Shown here: piece by piece, positions 1-7,748 of the stretch
How positions within the stretch are numbered: position 1 is the first letter of the stretch
Layout of the letters: each line of letters starts with the position of its first letter
Notes under the pieces: generated by a model
Databases searched by the model: none
What the model was told of the DNA's origin: nothing
The model's input: the letters and a program-made list of their open reading frames with translations, nothing else
Translations under genes and position numbers: made by a program
Origin: Methylibium sp035476815
GTDB lineage: Bacteria; Pseudomonadota; Gammaproteobacteria; Burkholderiales; Burkholderiaceae_C
NCBI GenBank assembly: GCA_035476815.1
Contig: DATILD010000080.1
Coordinates: forward strand, 15,852-79,851
DNA length: 64,000 nucleotides
Direction: 5' to 3'

Positions 1-561
1 GCGATGCTGGCCGGCGACGCGATGCAGGCGCTGGCCTTCGAGGTGCTGACGCCCGACGAGGCGCTGGTGCCGCTGGCGCTGCAGGCACGGCTGTGCGGCC
101 TGCTGGCCCGCGCCGCCGGGCAGGACGGCATGGCCGGCGGGCAGGCCATCGACCTGGCGAGCGTCGGCGTGCCGCTCGGCGAGCACGCGCTGCGCGACAT
201 GCACCGCCGCAAGACCGGTGCGCTGCTGCAGGCCAGCGTGCTGATGGGCGCCGCCTGCGCCGACATCGACCCGGTCGCGCGCCGGGCGCTCAGCGACTAC
301 GGCGCGGCGCTCGGACTGGCCTTCCAGGTCATCGACGACGTGCTCGACGTCACCCAGGCCTCCGACACGCTCGGCAAGACCGCCGGCAAGGACCAGGACA
401 ACAACAAGCCCACCTACGTGACCGTGCTCGGCCTGGGGGCCGCGCGCCGTCACGCGCTGGCGTTGCGCGACGAGGCCCAGGCCGCCTTGGCGCGCAGCGG
501 TCTGACCCGTGCCGCCTGGCTGGCGGTGCTGGCCGACAAGGTGGTCGAGCGCGACAGCTGA
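1..561 (+). CDS. ispA: Farnesyl diphosphate synthase, C-terminal part (5' end outside window)
   Basis: This is the C-terminal part of a trans-isoprenyl diphosphate synthase; the frame is open from base 1, so the gene starts upstream. The second aspartate-rich motif DDVLD (near residue 112 of the visible part) binds Mg-diphosphate, and the following GKTAGKDQDNNKPTYVT block is typical of IspA (geranyl/farnesyl diphosphate synthase). The enzyme adds isopentenyl diphosphate to allylic diphosphates in the cytosol. It ends 25 bases before dxs, the usual proteobacterial xseB-ispA-dxs order, so the two are probably co-transcribed. The function call is firm; the exact chain length of the product is not visible. 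Confidence 0.93.
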   Translation, partial: AMLAGDAMQALAFEVLTPDEALVPLALQARLCGLLARAAGQDGMAGGQAIDLASVGVPLGEHALRDMHRRKTGALLQASVLMGAACADIDPVARRALSDYGAALGLAFQVIDDVLDVTQASDTLGKTAGKDQDNNKPTYVTVLGLGAARRHALALRDEAQAALARSGLTRAAWLAVLADKVVERDS

Positions 562-586
562 TCGTGCAGCCTTCACAATCCCTGCC

Positions 587-2482
587 ATGAGTGCCAAACC
601 GCTGCTGTCCACGATCGACTCTCCGGCCGATCTGCGACGCCTGTCGCGCGTCGATCTGCAGCAACTCGCCAATGAACTGCGCGAGCACGTGCTGACCAGC
701 GTCTCGTCCACCGGCGGCCACCTGTCGAGCAACCTCGGCACCGTCGAGCTGACGATCGCGCTGCACTATGTCTTCAACACTCCCGACGATCGGCTGGTCT
801 GGGACGTCGGCCACCAGACCTATCCGCACAAGATCCTGACCGGCCGGCGCGACCGCATGGGCGGGCTGCGCCAGCTCGGCGGCATCAGCGGCTTCCCGCG
901 CCGCGACGAGAGCGAGTACGACGCGTTCGGCACCGCGCACAGCAGCACCTCGATCTCGGCCGCGCTCGGCATGGCGCTGGCCAGCAAGATCAAGGGCGAG
1001 CAGCGTCATTCGGTGGCGATCATCGGCGACGGCGCGATGACCGCGGGCATGGCCTTCGAGGCGCTGAACAACGCCGGCGTCGCCAACGCCGACATGCTGG
1101 TGGTGCTGAACGACAACGACATGTCGATCTCGCCGCCGGTCGGCGCGCTGAACCGCTATTTCGCGCGGCTGATGTCCGGGCGCTTCTACGCCGCCGCGCG
1201 CGAGGGCGCCAAGAGCGTGCTGAAGAACGCGCCGCCGCTGCTCGAGCTGGCGCGGCGCTTCGAGGAGCATGCCAAGGGCATGGTCGTGCCCGGCACGATC
1301 TTCGAGGAGTTCGGTTTCAACTACGTCGGCCCGATCGACGGCCACGATCTCGACTCGCTGATCCCGACGCTCGAGAACCTGCGCGACAAGCGCGGCCCGC
1401 AGTTCCTGCACGTGGTCACGAAGAAGGGCTACGGCTACAAGCTGGCCGAGGCCGACCCGGTCAAGTACCACGGCCCGACGCCCTTCAACCCGGCCGAGGG
1501 GTTGAAGAAGTCCGCCTCGAGCAAGACCACCTTCACCCAGGTGTTCGGCGGCTGGCTGTGCGACATGGCGGCCCAGGACCCGCGGCTGGTCGGCATCACG
1601 CCGGCGATGCGCGAGGGCTCGGGCATGGTCGAGTTCGAGCAGCGCTTCCCGGATCGCTACTTCGACGTCGGCATCGCCGAGCAGCATGCCGTCACCTTCG
1701 CCGGCGGGCTGGCCTGCGAGGGGCTCAAGCCGGTGGTCGCGATCTACTCGACCTTCCTGCAGCGCGGCTACGACCAGCTGGTCCACGACATCGCGATCCA
1801 GAACCTGCCGGTGGTGTTCGCGCTCGACCGTGCCGGCGTCGTGGGGGCCGACGGCGCCACCCACAACGGCAGCTACGACATCGCCTACATCCGCTGCCTG
1901 CCCAACTGCAGCCTGATCGCGCCGGCCGACGAGAACGAGTGCCGCCAGGCGCTCACGGCCGCGTTCGAGCAGGACCATCCGGTGGCCGTGCGCTACCCGC
2001 GCGGCGCCGGGGCCGGCGTCGCCGTCGAGCCGGGGCTGACGCCGCTGCCCTGGGGCTGCGGCGAGATCCGCCGCGAGGCCGGCGCCGGCGGGCGGCGCAT
2101 CGCCATCCTCGCCTTCGGGCCGCTGCTGTACGCGGCGCTGACCGCCGCCGAGCGGCTCGACGCCACGGTGGCCAACATGCGCTACGTGAAGCCGCTGGAC
2201 ACCGAACTGCTGCTGCGTCTCTCGCGCACCCACGACGCGCTGGTGACGGTCGAGGAGGGCGTGATCGCCGGCGGCGCGGGATCGGCGGTGCTCGAGGCGC
2301 TGCAGGCCGCGGGCGTCACGATGCCGGTGCTGACGCTCGGCCTGCCCGACGAACACCTGGAGCATGGCGATCCGGCCAAGCTGATGGCGATGCTGGGGCT
2401 GGACGCGGCCGGCATCGAGCAGAGCATCCTGAAGCGCTTCGGCGCCAAGCTCGACCTGGTCCGGCCCGCGATCAACGGTTGA
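587..2482 (+). CDS. dxs: 1-deoxy-D-xylulose-5-phosphate synthase
   Basis: Makes DXP from pyruvate and glyceraldehyde-3-phosphate, the entry step of the MEP isoprenoid pathway; it uses thiamine diphosphate. The 631-residue length is normal for DXS. Visible motifs are the N-terminal SSTGGHLSSNLG histidine region, GHQTYPHKILTGR, the TPP/Mg motif GDGAMTAGMAFEALNN (about residues 146-161), YVGPIDGHD, and EQHAVTFAGG with the TPP-activating glutamate. I chose the ATG at 587 (MSAKPLLSTIDSP) because DXS homology begins there; an open frame extends 26 codons further up but only through the end of ispA. Probably co-transcribed with ispA. Confidence 0.97.
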   Translation: MSAKPLLSTIDSPADLRRLSRVDLQQLANELREHVLTSVSSTGGHLSSNLGTVELTIALHYVFNTPDDRLVWDVGHQTYPHKILTGRRDRMGGLRQLGGISGFPRRDESEYDAFGTAHSSTSISAALGMALASKIKGEQRHSVAIIGDGAMTAGMAFEALNNAGVANADMLVVLNDNDMSISPPVGALNRYFARLMSGRFYAAAREGAKSVLKNAPPLLELARRFEEHAKGMVVPGTIFEEFGFNYVGPIDGHDLDSLIPTLENLRDKRGPQFLHVVTKKGYGYKLAEADPVKYHGPTPFNPAEGLKKSASSKTTFTQVFGGWLCDMAAQDPRLVGITPAMREGSGMVEFEQRFPDRYFDVGIAEQHAVTFAGGLACEGLKPVVAIYSTFLQRGYDQLVHDIAIQNLPVVFALDRAGVVGADGATHNGSYDIAYIRCLPNCSLIAPADENECRQALTAAFEQDHPVAVRYPRGAGAGVAVEPGLTPLPWGCGEIRREAGAGGRRIAILAFGPLLYAALTAAERLDATVANMRYVKPLDTELLLRLSRTHDALVTVEEGVIAGGAGSAVLEALQAAGVTMPVLTLGLPDEHLEHGDPAKLMAMLGLDAAGIEQSILKRFGAKLDLVRPAING

Positions 2483-2579
2483 GCCCGTACAAACCCTAGG
2501 CTCACTGCTTCTGGCGCACACTGTCGGGCCCGCGACGGACGGGCGCGAGCGAATCGGGCCTGCTGCGCCCGGGCATCCC

Positions 2580-3398
2580 ATGAACGATCTGACCCATCTC
2601 CCCGCCGGCTTGCTCCACATCCCCGACACGCAAAGCGCGCGGGACGAGCGGCATCTGGCGATCCAGCATGTCGGCGTGAAGCGCCTGCGCTACCCGCTGA
2701 CCGTGCGCGTCGGCGAGACCGTGGCGCAGACGGCCGCGACCTGGAGCCTCGACGTGGCGCTGCCGGCCGAGCAGAAGGGCACCCACATGTCGCGCTTCGT
2801 CGCCTGGCTCGAGGCGCTGAGCACCGAGCCCGTGCCGCTGGACGCGATGGCGCTGCGGCGCGAGCTGACCGCGCTGCTCGAGCGCCTGCATGCCGGCGAG
2901 GGGCGCATCGAGGCGCGCTTTCACTTCTTCATCCGCAAGCAGGCGCCGGTGTCCGGCGTCGCGAGCCTGATGGACTACGAGGGCGGCTGGATCGCCGAGC
3001 GGCACGCCGGCACCACGCGCGTGTGGTGCGAGGTCGCGGTGCCGGTCAAGAGCCTGTGCCCCTGCTCGAAGGAGATCTCCGACTACGGCGCGCACAACCA
3101 GCGCTCGGTGGTGACGATCCGCGCCGAGCTGCTCGACGGCGCCGAGGTCGGCTTCGACACGCTGGTCGGCATCGCCGAGGCCTCGGCCTCGAGCGAGATC
3201 TGGGGCCTGCTCAAGCGCCCCGACGAGAAGTGGATCACCGAGCGCGCCTACGAGAACCCGAAGTTCGTCGAGGACCTGGTGCGCGACGTGGCGCTGCGCT
3301 TGAACGCCCAGAGCGGCATCGGGCGCTACCGTGTGGAAGTGGAGAACTTCGAGTCGATTCACAACCACAGCGCATTCGCGGTCATTGACCGCGAATGA
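2580..3398 (+). CDS. folE2: GTP cyclohydrolase FolE2 (type IB)
   Basis: A 272-residue GTP cyclohydrolase of the FolE2/MptA superfamily, converting GTP to 7,8-dihydroneopterin triphosphate, the first pterin precursor. The signature PCSKEISDYGAHNQRS near residues 160-175 includes the metal-binding cysteine, and the C-terminus ENFESIHNHSAFAVIDRE is family-typical. It lies directly upstream of the H4MPT island, so its product could feed both folate and H4MPT; that use is inference. It is separated by 97 bases from dxs. A second, diverged copy of its last codons lies just downstream (3483-3521). Confidence 0.93.
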   Translation: MNDLTHLPAGLLHIPDTQSARDERHLAIQHVGVKRLRYPLTVRVGETVAQTAATWSLDVALPAEQKGTHMSRFVAWLEALSTEPVPLDAMALRRELTALLERLHAGEGRIEARFHFFIRKQAPVSGVASLMDYEGGWIAERHAGTTRVWCEVAVPVKSLCPCSKEISDYGAHNQRSVVTIRAELLDGAEVGFDTLVGIAEASASSEIWGLLKRPDEKWITERAYENPKFVEDLVRDVALRLNAQSGIGRYRVEVENFESIHNHSAFAVIDRE

Positions 3399-3417
3399 GC
3401 CAGCGCGGCGCGCTGGC
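3399..3417. repeat. Perfect palindrome directly after folE2
   Basis: Immediately after the folE2 stop, gccagcgc and gcgctggc form a perfect 8-bp stem around ggc. A second overlapping hairpin lies nearby (cttcgc/gcgaag and cgcaca/tgtgcg, about 3459-3480). There is no T-run, so this is not a canonical terminator. The palindromes sit in the segment that separates the real folE2 end from its duplicated tail. Confidence 0.5.
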
Positions 3418-3482
3418 TGCGCGCCATGCGCGCGGCTGCGGTTGCGGCAACGACTCGCTTCGCACAGCGAAGTGTGCGTTGT

Positions 3483-3521
3483 CACAACCATTCGGCATTC
3501 GCGGTCATCGAGCGCCATTAG
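3483..3521 (+). pseudogene. Duplicated, diverged folE2 C-terminal tail
   Basis: Read in frame, this segment encodes HNHSAFAVIERH and a stop. It matches the real FolE2 ending HNHSAFAVIDRE (3360-3398) at ten of twelve residues, but with different synonymous codons. No folE2 homology is visible upstream of it, and no start codon serves it. It looks like the original gene end displaced by insertion of about 120 bases, or the remnant of a second folE2. The ending AVIER matches the usual family ending as I remember it. Confidence 0.6.
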
Positions 3522-3578
3522 GGCGACCCTCGGGTCGCGGGGTTGGCGCGATGGCGTCTTGGCGCGACGATCAGGGCC

Positions 3579-3737
3579 ATGGACAGCCCCTCGCCCCACC
3601 CGTCCCAGCCGCTGCCGCCCGGTCTGCTGAGCACCGACGAGGAGGCCTGGGGTGCGCTGCGCGACGAGCTCGCCGAGCTCAACGTCCAGCTCGAGTACCT
3701 GAGGCTGCTCCTCAAGCTCGGCGTGCACCGCCTCTGA
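3579..3737 (+). CDS. Small conserved-looking hypothetical protein
   Basis: A 52-residue reading frame starting MDSPSPHPSQPL. The C-terminal half is strongly helical and acidic/leucine-rich (EEAWGALRDELAELNVQLEYLRLLLKLG), consistent with a short amphipathic helix or coiled coil. No function is recognised. It ends 13 bases before the stop of the convergent phosphatase gene. Real coding is supported by the patterned heptad-like leucines, but no ribosome-binding site is obvious. Confidence 0.5.
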   Translation: MDSPSPHPSQPLPPGLLSTDEEAWGALRDELAELNVQLEYLRLLLKLGVHRL

Positions 3738-3750
3738 GGCGGCGCCGGCC

Positions 3751-4416
3751 TCAGGCCGCTTCCAGCCGCTCGATCCGCCAGCCTTCCTGCTCGGCCACCG
3801 CGCGCAGCGCCGCGTCGGGCCGCACCGCCACCGGGTCGGTCACGGCGCGCAGCAGCGGCAGGTCGCTGGCCGAATCGCTGTAGAACCAGCTGCGCTCGAA
3901 GCCGGCCAGGCTCAGACCTTCCAGTGCCAGCCAGCCGCCCAGCTTGTCGAGCTTGTGCTCGCGCGCGCAGGGCAGGCCGACGATCTCGCCGGTGAGGCGG
4001 CCGTAGGAGTCGCGTGCCGACTCGGTGGCGAGCACGTCGGCGATGCCGAAGGCGGCGGCATAGCGCTCGGCGACGAAGCGCGCGGTCGCCGTCACCAGCA
4101 CGCAGCGGTCGCCAGCGGCGCGGTGCATCGCGACCAGCGCCAGCGAGGGCGCCGGCAGCGTGGCGTCCAGCCCGGCCTCGAACTCGGCCAGCCACTCGTC
4201 GAAGGCGCTGCGCTTGCTGCCGGCCAGCGGCAGCACCAGCGCGCGGTGCAGGTCGCGCACGTCGATCGTGCCGGCCACGTAGTCGTGGCAGTGCGCCAGA
4301 TAGGTCGACTCGGCCTCGGGTGGCAGCAGCTCGCGGCCGACCAGGAAGCGCACCCAGGCCATGCCGCTGTCGAAGGGGATCAGCGTGTGGTCGAGGTCGA
4401 AGAGCGCGAGCCGCAT
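3751..4416 (-). CDS. HAD-family phosphatase, SerB-like (subfamily IB)
   Basis: A 221-residue haloacid dehalogenase-type phosphatase. The nucleophile motif DLDHTL is at residues 7-12, motif II is VLVTAT, and motif III/IV is the lysine HKLDKLG followed by YSDSASDLPLL. The subfamily is usually annotated as a phosphoserine phosphatase-like or histidinol-phosphatase-like HAD IB enzyme; the substrate cannot be read from sequence. It lies 12 bases downstream of pabB-pabC on the same strand and is probably the last gene of the fhc-pab transcription unit. A role in dephosphorylating a pterin intermediate is conceivable but speculative. Confidence 0.85.
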   Translation of the reverse strand: MRLALFDLDHTLIPFDSGMAWVRFLVGRELLPPEAESTYLAHCHDYVAGTIDVRDLHRALVLPLAGSKRSAFDEWLAEFEAGLDATLPAPSLALVAMHRAAGDRCVLVTATARFVAERYAAAFGIADVLATESARDSYGRLTGEIVGLPCAREHKLDKLGGWLALEGLSLAGFERSWFYSDSASDLPLLRAVTDPVAVRPDAALRAVAEQEGWRIERLEAA

Positions 4417-4428
4417 CGCCCCGTCCCC

Positions 4429-6279
4429 TCAGAGCCGTCGTGCCGGCAGCACGCCGCGCAGCGCGTTGCACACGACGATCGCATCGGCACGCCGCAGGTC
4501 CTCGCGCGTCAGCATGCGCTCCGCCGCGGCCCAGGCCGGGTCCTCGAGCAGCAGGCCCCGCATCACCCCGGGCAGCGCGCCGTCGGCCAGCGGCGGCGTG
4601 AACCAGCGCCCATCGAGCTGGACCAGCACGTTGCTACGCCCGCCCTCGACGAGCCGGCCGTCCGCGGTGAAGAACAGGCTGTCGAAGGCGCCCTCGGCCT
4701 CGGCGGCGCGGATGCCGGCGTCGTACTCGTCGCGCAGCGTGGTCTTGTGGCCGGCGAGCGGGCGCGCGGCCGGCAGCGGCGCGGGTTCCAGCCGCAGTGC
4801 GACGGGCCCGTCCGGCAGCGCCGCGAGCGGCTGCACGATCAGGTCGAAGCGGCCGCTGCGCGCCAGGCCGAGGCGCAGGCGGTGCGGCAGGTCGGGGGCG
4901 AGGCGGCCGCACTCGAGCTGGATCGCCTCGCGGACCTCGGTCTCGTCGAGCACGAAGCCCAAAGTGGCCGCGCTGCGCGCGAGCCGCGCGAGGTGGCGGT
5001 CGAGCTGGCGCACGCCAGCCTCGCGCGTGGCGAACATCGTCTCGAAGAGCGCGAAGCCCGGGTCCACGCCGGTGAGGAAGCGGCCCTTGAGCTGGCACTC
5101 CGCATATTCGTCCTCGGCGACGCTGTCGAGCACGATGCCGGCGCCGATGCCCAGCCGGCCGGCACGCAGGCCGTCGCGGTCGGCGCCGAGCGTCAGCGTG
5201 CGGATCGCGACCGACAGGCAGAAGTCGCCGAGGCCACCCGCGGCCGGCGGCGCGTCGATCCAGCCGATCGCGCCGCAGTACAAGCCGCGCGGCGTCGACT
5301 CGAGGCCGGCGATCAGCTCCATCGTGTGGTGCTTGGGCGCGCCGGTGATCGAGCCGCAGGGGAAGATCGCGCGCAGCAGCTGCGGGACGCCGAGGCCGGG
5401 CAGGGCCTCGGCCTCGACGGTCGAGGTCATCTGGAACACGGTTGCATGCGACTCGACCGCGAACAGGTCCGGCACCTTGACCGAACCGACCTTGGCGATG
5501 CGACCGAGGTCGTTGCGCAGCAGGTCCACGATCATCAGGTTCTCGGCGCGGTTCTTGGTGTCCAGGTGCAGGTGGCGCGCGGTCTCGCTGTCGCCTTCCA
5601 TGACGGCGCGCCGAGGGGCCGTGCCCTTCATCGGCTTGGCGGTGAGCTTGCCCCCCGCGTGGCGCACGAACAACTCGGGCGAACAGGACAGCACATGCGT
5701 CGGTGCCCGCGGGTCGTCCCCGGCGGGCAGCGCGACGAAGGCGCCGAAGGGCACCGGCTGGCGCGCCCGCAGCCGCCGGTACAGCGACACCGGCGCACCG
5801 TGGGCCGCGACGTCGAGCCGGTAGGTGTAGTTGACCTGGTAGGTCTCGCCGGCGCGGATGGCCTCGTGGATGCTCGCGATCGCGGCGTGGAACTCGGCAC
5901 GGTCGACGCTGGCCCGCACGTCCAGGACACCGGCCGGGCGCGGCTCGGCGCTGTCCGCATCCTGGCGGGCCAGCCAGCGGTCGGCGTCGTCGCGCGACAA
6001 CTGCTGCAGCTCGCGGAACAGCAGCACGCGCAGCGCTGCCCCCTCGTCACCGGGGCGGCGCCCGGCGCCGAGCAGCTTGGCGCCCCACTCGTAGTCGATC
6101 AGCAGCAGCGCATGCTGACCCGAACGCTGATCCGTCTCGACCTCCGCCCAGAAGGCATCGAGCGCCGCGACGTCAACGCAGCGGCGCTCGCGGACGAAGC
6201 CGGCGTAGAGCCGGCTCGTCGGGCGCTCGACACTCGCGCTGCGGTCGTCGAGCAGGGCAAAGACCGGCTCCGTCGCCAT
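4429..6279 (-). CDS. pabB: Aminodeoxychorismate synthase component I fused to aminodeoxychorismate lyase
   Basis: A 616-residue fusion that makes p-aminobenzoate from chorismate. The PabB half (about 1-385) carries KPMKGTAPRR near residue 213, whose lysine distinguishes aminodeoxychorismate synthase from anthranilate synthase, and PCGSITGAPK near residue 305. The PabC half (about 395-616) is a class IV PLP lyase with HKTTLRDEYD around the PLP lysine and GRSNVLV. Such fusions occur in Burkholderiales. p-Aminobenzoate is a precursor of both folate and H4MPT, so its place directly after the fae-like gene fits cofactor supply. Its start codon directly abuts the stop of the fae-like gene, so translation is probably coupled. 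Confidence 0.93.
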   Translation of the reverse strand: MATEPVFALLDDRSASVERPTSRLYAGFVRERRCVDVAALDAFWAEVETDQRSGQHALLLIDYEWGAKLLGAGRRPGDEGAALRVLLFRELQQLSRDDADRWLARQDADSAEPRPAGVLDVRASVDRAEFHAAIASIHEAIRAGETYQVNYTYRLDVAAHGAPVSLYRRLRARQPVPFGAFVALPAGDDPRAPTHVLSCSPELFVRHAGGKLTAKPMKGTAPRRAVMEGDSETARHLHLDTKNRAENLMIVDLLRNDLGRIAKVGSVKVPDLFAVESHATVFQMTSTVEAEALPGLGVPQLLRAIFPCGSITGAPKHHTMELIAGLESTPRGLYCGAIGWIDAPPAAGGLGDFCLSVAIRTLTLGADRDGLRAGRLGIGAGIVLDSVAEDEYAECQLKGRFLTGVDPGFALFETMFATREAGVRQLDRHLARLARSAATLGFVLDETEVREAIQLECGRLAPDLPHRLRLGLARSGRFDLIVQPLAALPDGPVALRLEPAPLPAARPLAGHKTTLRDEYDAGIRAAEAEGAFDSLFFTADGRLVEGGRSNVLVQLDGRWFTPPLADGALPGVMRGLLLEDPAWAAAERMLTREDLRRADAIVVCNALRGVLPARRL

Positions 6280-6813
6280 TCAGCTCCAGTCGTCCATGTC
6301 GTGCTTGATGGTGTGCCGATTGGCGATCAGCTCGTCGATGCTCGGCTCGTCGTTCAAGGCGCGCTTGACCGCGAGTTTGGTCGCCTCGTAGTTGGTGCGG
6401 TACATGTCCTTCTTGTCGAGGTTCGGGTCCTTGGCGCAGCGCGGGTCGATCCACACCAGGCTGATGATGCACAGCTCGTTGGCCACCGCCTTCGGGATGA
6501 TGCCCTCGATCACGCAGTCGATCACGGCGTCGGCCGTCGCGGCCTGCACCACGCCGCCGAACAGGTCGATGTTGGCGCTGTCCTTCAGCGTCACCTTGGG
6601 CACGGTGATGGTCGCCGGGCGGACCATCTGGTTGCAGGCGCGGATCGCGAACATCGCGGTGTGGCCCTTGGTCTGCGCCATCATGTTGGCGAAGGCGGCG
6701 CCCACCGGGCCGGAGGTAGAGCCGATCAGGATCTCGGGCATCGCGTCGGTGAACTGGCCGTCGGCGGCGAGGACGGTGGCTTCGCCGGCGTGGAAGGTGT
6801 AGGTCTTGCTCAT
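6280..6813 (-). CDS. Formaldehyde-activating enzyme homologue (Fae2/Fae3-like)
   Basis: A 177-residue Fae-family protein. It shares the fold-defining stretches (ILIGSTSGPVGAAFANMM, a closing NYEATKLAVKRALN) with the canonical Fae at 21468-21977. The segment that holds the proposed catalytic histidine in true Fae (NEVAHIDLLIG) reads FTDAMPEILIG here, without histidine. In methylotrophs such paralogues (Fae2, Fae3) coexist with an active Fae and their function is unsettled. It may not condense formaldehyde with H4MPT. It follows fhcC after a 122-base gap holding a REP-like repeat and is joined to pabB-pabC. Confidence 0.88.
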   Translation of the reverse strand: MSKTYTFHAGEATVLAADGQFTDAMPEILIGSTSGPVGAAFANMMAQTKGHTAMFAIRACNQMVRPATITVPKVTLKDSANIDLFGGVVQAATADAVIDCVIEGIIPKAVANELCIISLVWIDPRCAKDPNLDKKDMYRTNYEATKLAVKRALNDEPSIDELIANRHTIKHDMDDWS

Positions 6814-6847
6814 GGTGGTCGAGGTCAGGTGATGAAAGGGACAGAGT

Positions 6848-6934
6848 CCGTTCGCACCGAGCTTGTCGACGTGCCGCGCGGGGCTTCCTTCGACAGGCTC
6901 AGGATGATCGGCGATACAAGCTCAGCCGGAACGG
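6848..6934. repeat. REP-like inverted repeat between fhcC and the fae-like gene
   Basis: The outer arms ccgttcgcaccgagcttg and its imperfect complement (ending in caagctcagccggaacgg) flank an inner pair agcttgtcga / tcgacaggct. The core resembles the widespread cttcgacaggctcag-type repeat found in many proteobacterial intergenic regions. It is palindromic and could form an RNA stem between two halves of an operon. No coding function is seen. Confidence 0.7.
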
Positions 6935-6935
6935 C

Positions 6936-7748
6936 TCAGGGGTTCAGTGTCAACAGCTCGCCCTTGCCGCCGGCCGCCAGATCGCCGAGGAAGCGCGCCG
7001 GGCGGCGCTTCGGCAGGCCCGCGAACGCGCCGCCGTGGCGGGCCAGGTCGCGCGACAGCAGCTGCCAGAACACGCCGATGTCGACGTTGTTGCCGACGAA
7101 GGTGGGCGGCACGGCCGGTGCCGTGCCGACCGCGAGCAGCGTGCCGCGGCGCATGCCGTAGGCCGGGTGCGCGCCGACCGTGCCCGCGACCGCGACCGTG
7201 CCCGCGACCATGCGCGAGGCGACGAAGTCGCCGGCGTTGCCATGGATCACTGCCGTGCCGCGCCGCATGCGGTCGCCGAAGCGCGCGCCGGCGTTGCCGC
7301 GCACGATGAGCGTGCCGCCGCGCATGCCGTCCATGCTGCCGGGCAGGGCGCTGGCGGCGTAGTCGCCGGCATGGCCGCCGATCTCGAGCCGGCCACCCGA
7401 CATCTCGCAGGCCGCCAGCAGGCCGGCGCTGCCGCTGGCGACCACCTCGCCGGCGCTCATGCCGGCGCCGAGGTAGTCGCCCGCCGGCCCATCGACGCGA
7501 ACCGTGCCGCCGGCGAGCTGCCAGCCGATGCGGTCGAACCTCGACAGCTCGCCTTCGAGGCGCAGCTCGCCGTCGGCGTGCGGTGCGATCGTGAACAGGT
7601 CGCCGAGCGTGATGGCTTCGTTGCCGTGCCAGACGCCGAGCCGGGCCACGTCGGCAGCCGAGAGCTCGGCCAGCGCGGCCGGCGACAGCGAGCGCAGGTC
7701 GACGCGCAGCGCCGGCACCTGCTTGAGGGTGAGCTTCCAGCCGCTCAT
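6936..7748 (-). CDS. fhcC: Formyltransferase/hydrolase complex subunit C
   Basis: A 270-residue subunit of the Fhc complex, which turns formyl-H4MPT into formate. It is homologous to formylmethanofuran dehydrogenase subunit C. The C-terminal half shows repeated beta-helix turns of the type GxxGDxxGxxMxxG (for example GHAGDYAASALPGSMDGMRGG, GNAGARFGDRM, GNAGDFVASRM), as in the FwdC/GltS C-terminal fold. Start chosen at the ATG (MSGWKLTLKQVP) that overlaps the fhcD stop as ATGA; a longer open frame upstream is only the fhcD shadow. Last of the contiguous fhcBADC genes. Confidence 0.95.
   Translation of the reverse strand: MSGWKLTLKQVPALRVDLRSLSPAALAELSAADVARLGVWHGNEAITLGDLFTIAPHADGELRLEGELSRFDRIGWQLAGGTVRVDGPAGDYLGAGMSAGEVVASGSAGLLAACEMSGGRLEIGGHAGDYAASALPGSMDGMRGGTLIVRGNAGARFGDRMRRGTAVIHGNAGDFVASRMVAGTVAVAGTVGAHPAYGMRRGTLLAVGTAPAVPPTFVGNNVDIGVFWQLLSRDLARHGGAFAGLPKRRPARFLGDLAAGGKGELLTLNP

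Noticed and set aside
2513..2523. A CACACTGTC sequence before folE2 as another copy of the C1 palindrome.
   Set aside because: Only 7 of 11 bases match and the distance to the start (about 62 bases) does not fit the other sites.
3955..7161. A very long plus-strand open frame opposite the HAD, pabB-pabC and fae-like genes.
   Set aside because: It is antisense to genes with clear domain motifs and has the Arg/Ala/Gly/His composition typical of shadow frames in GC-rich DNA.
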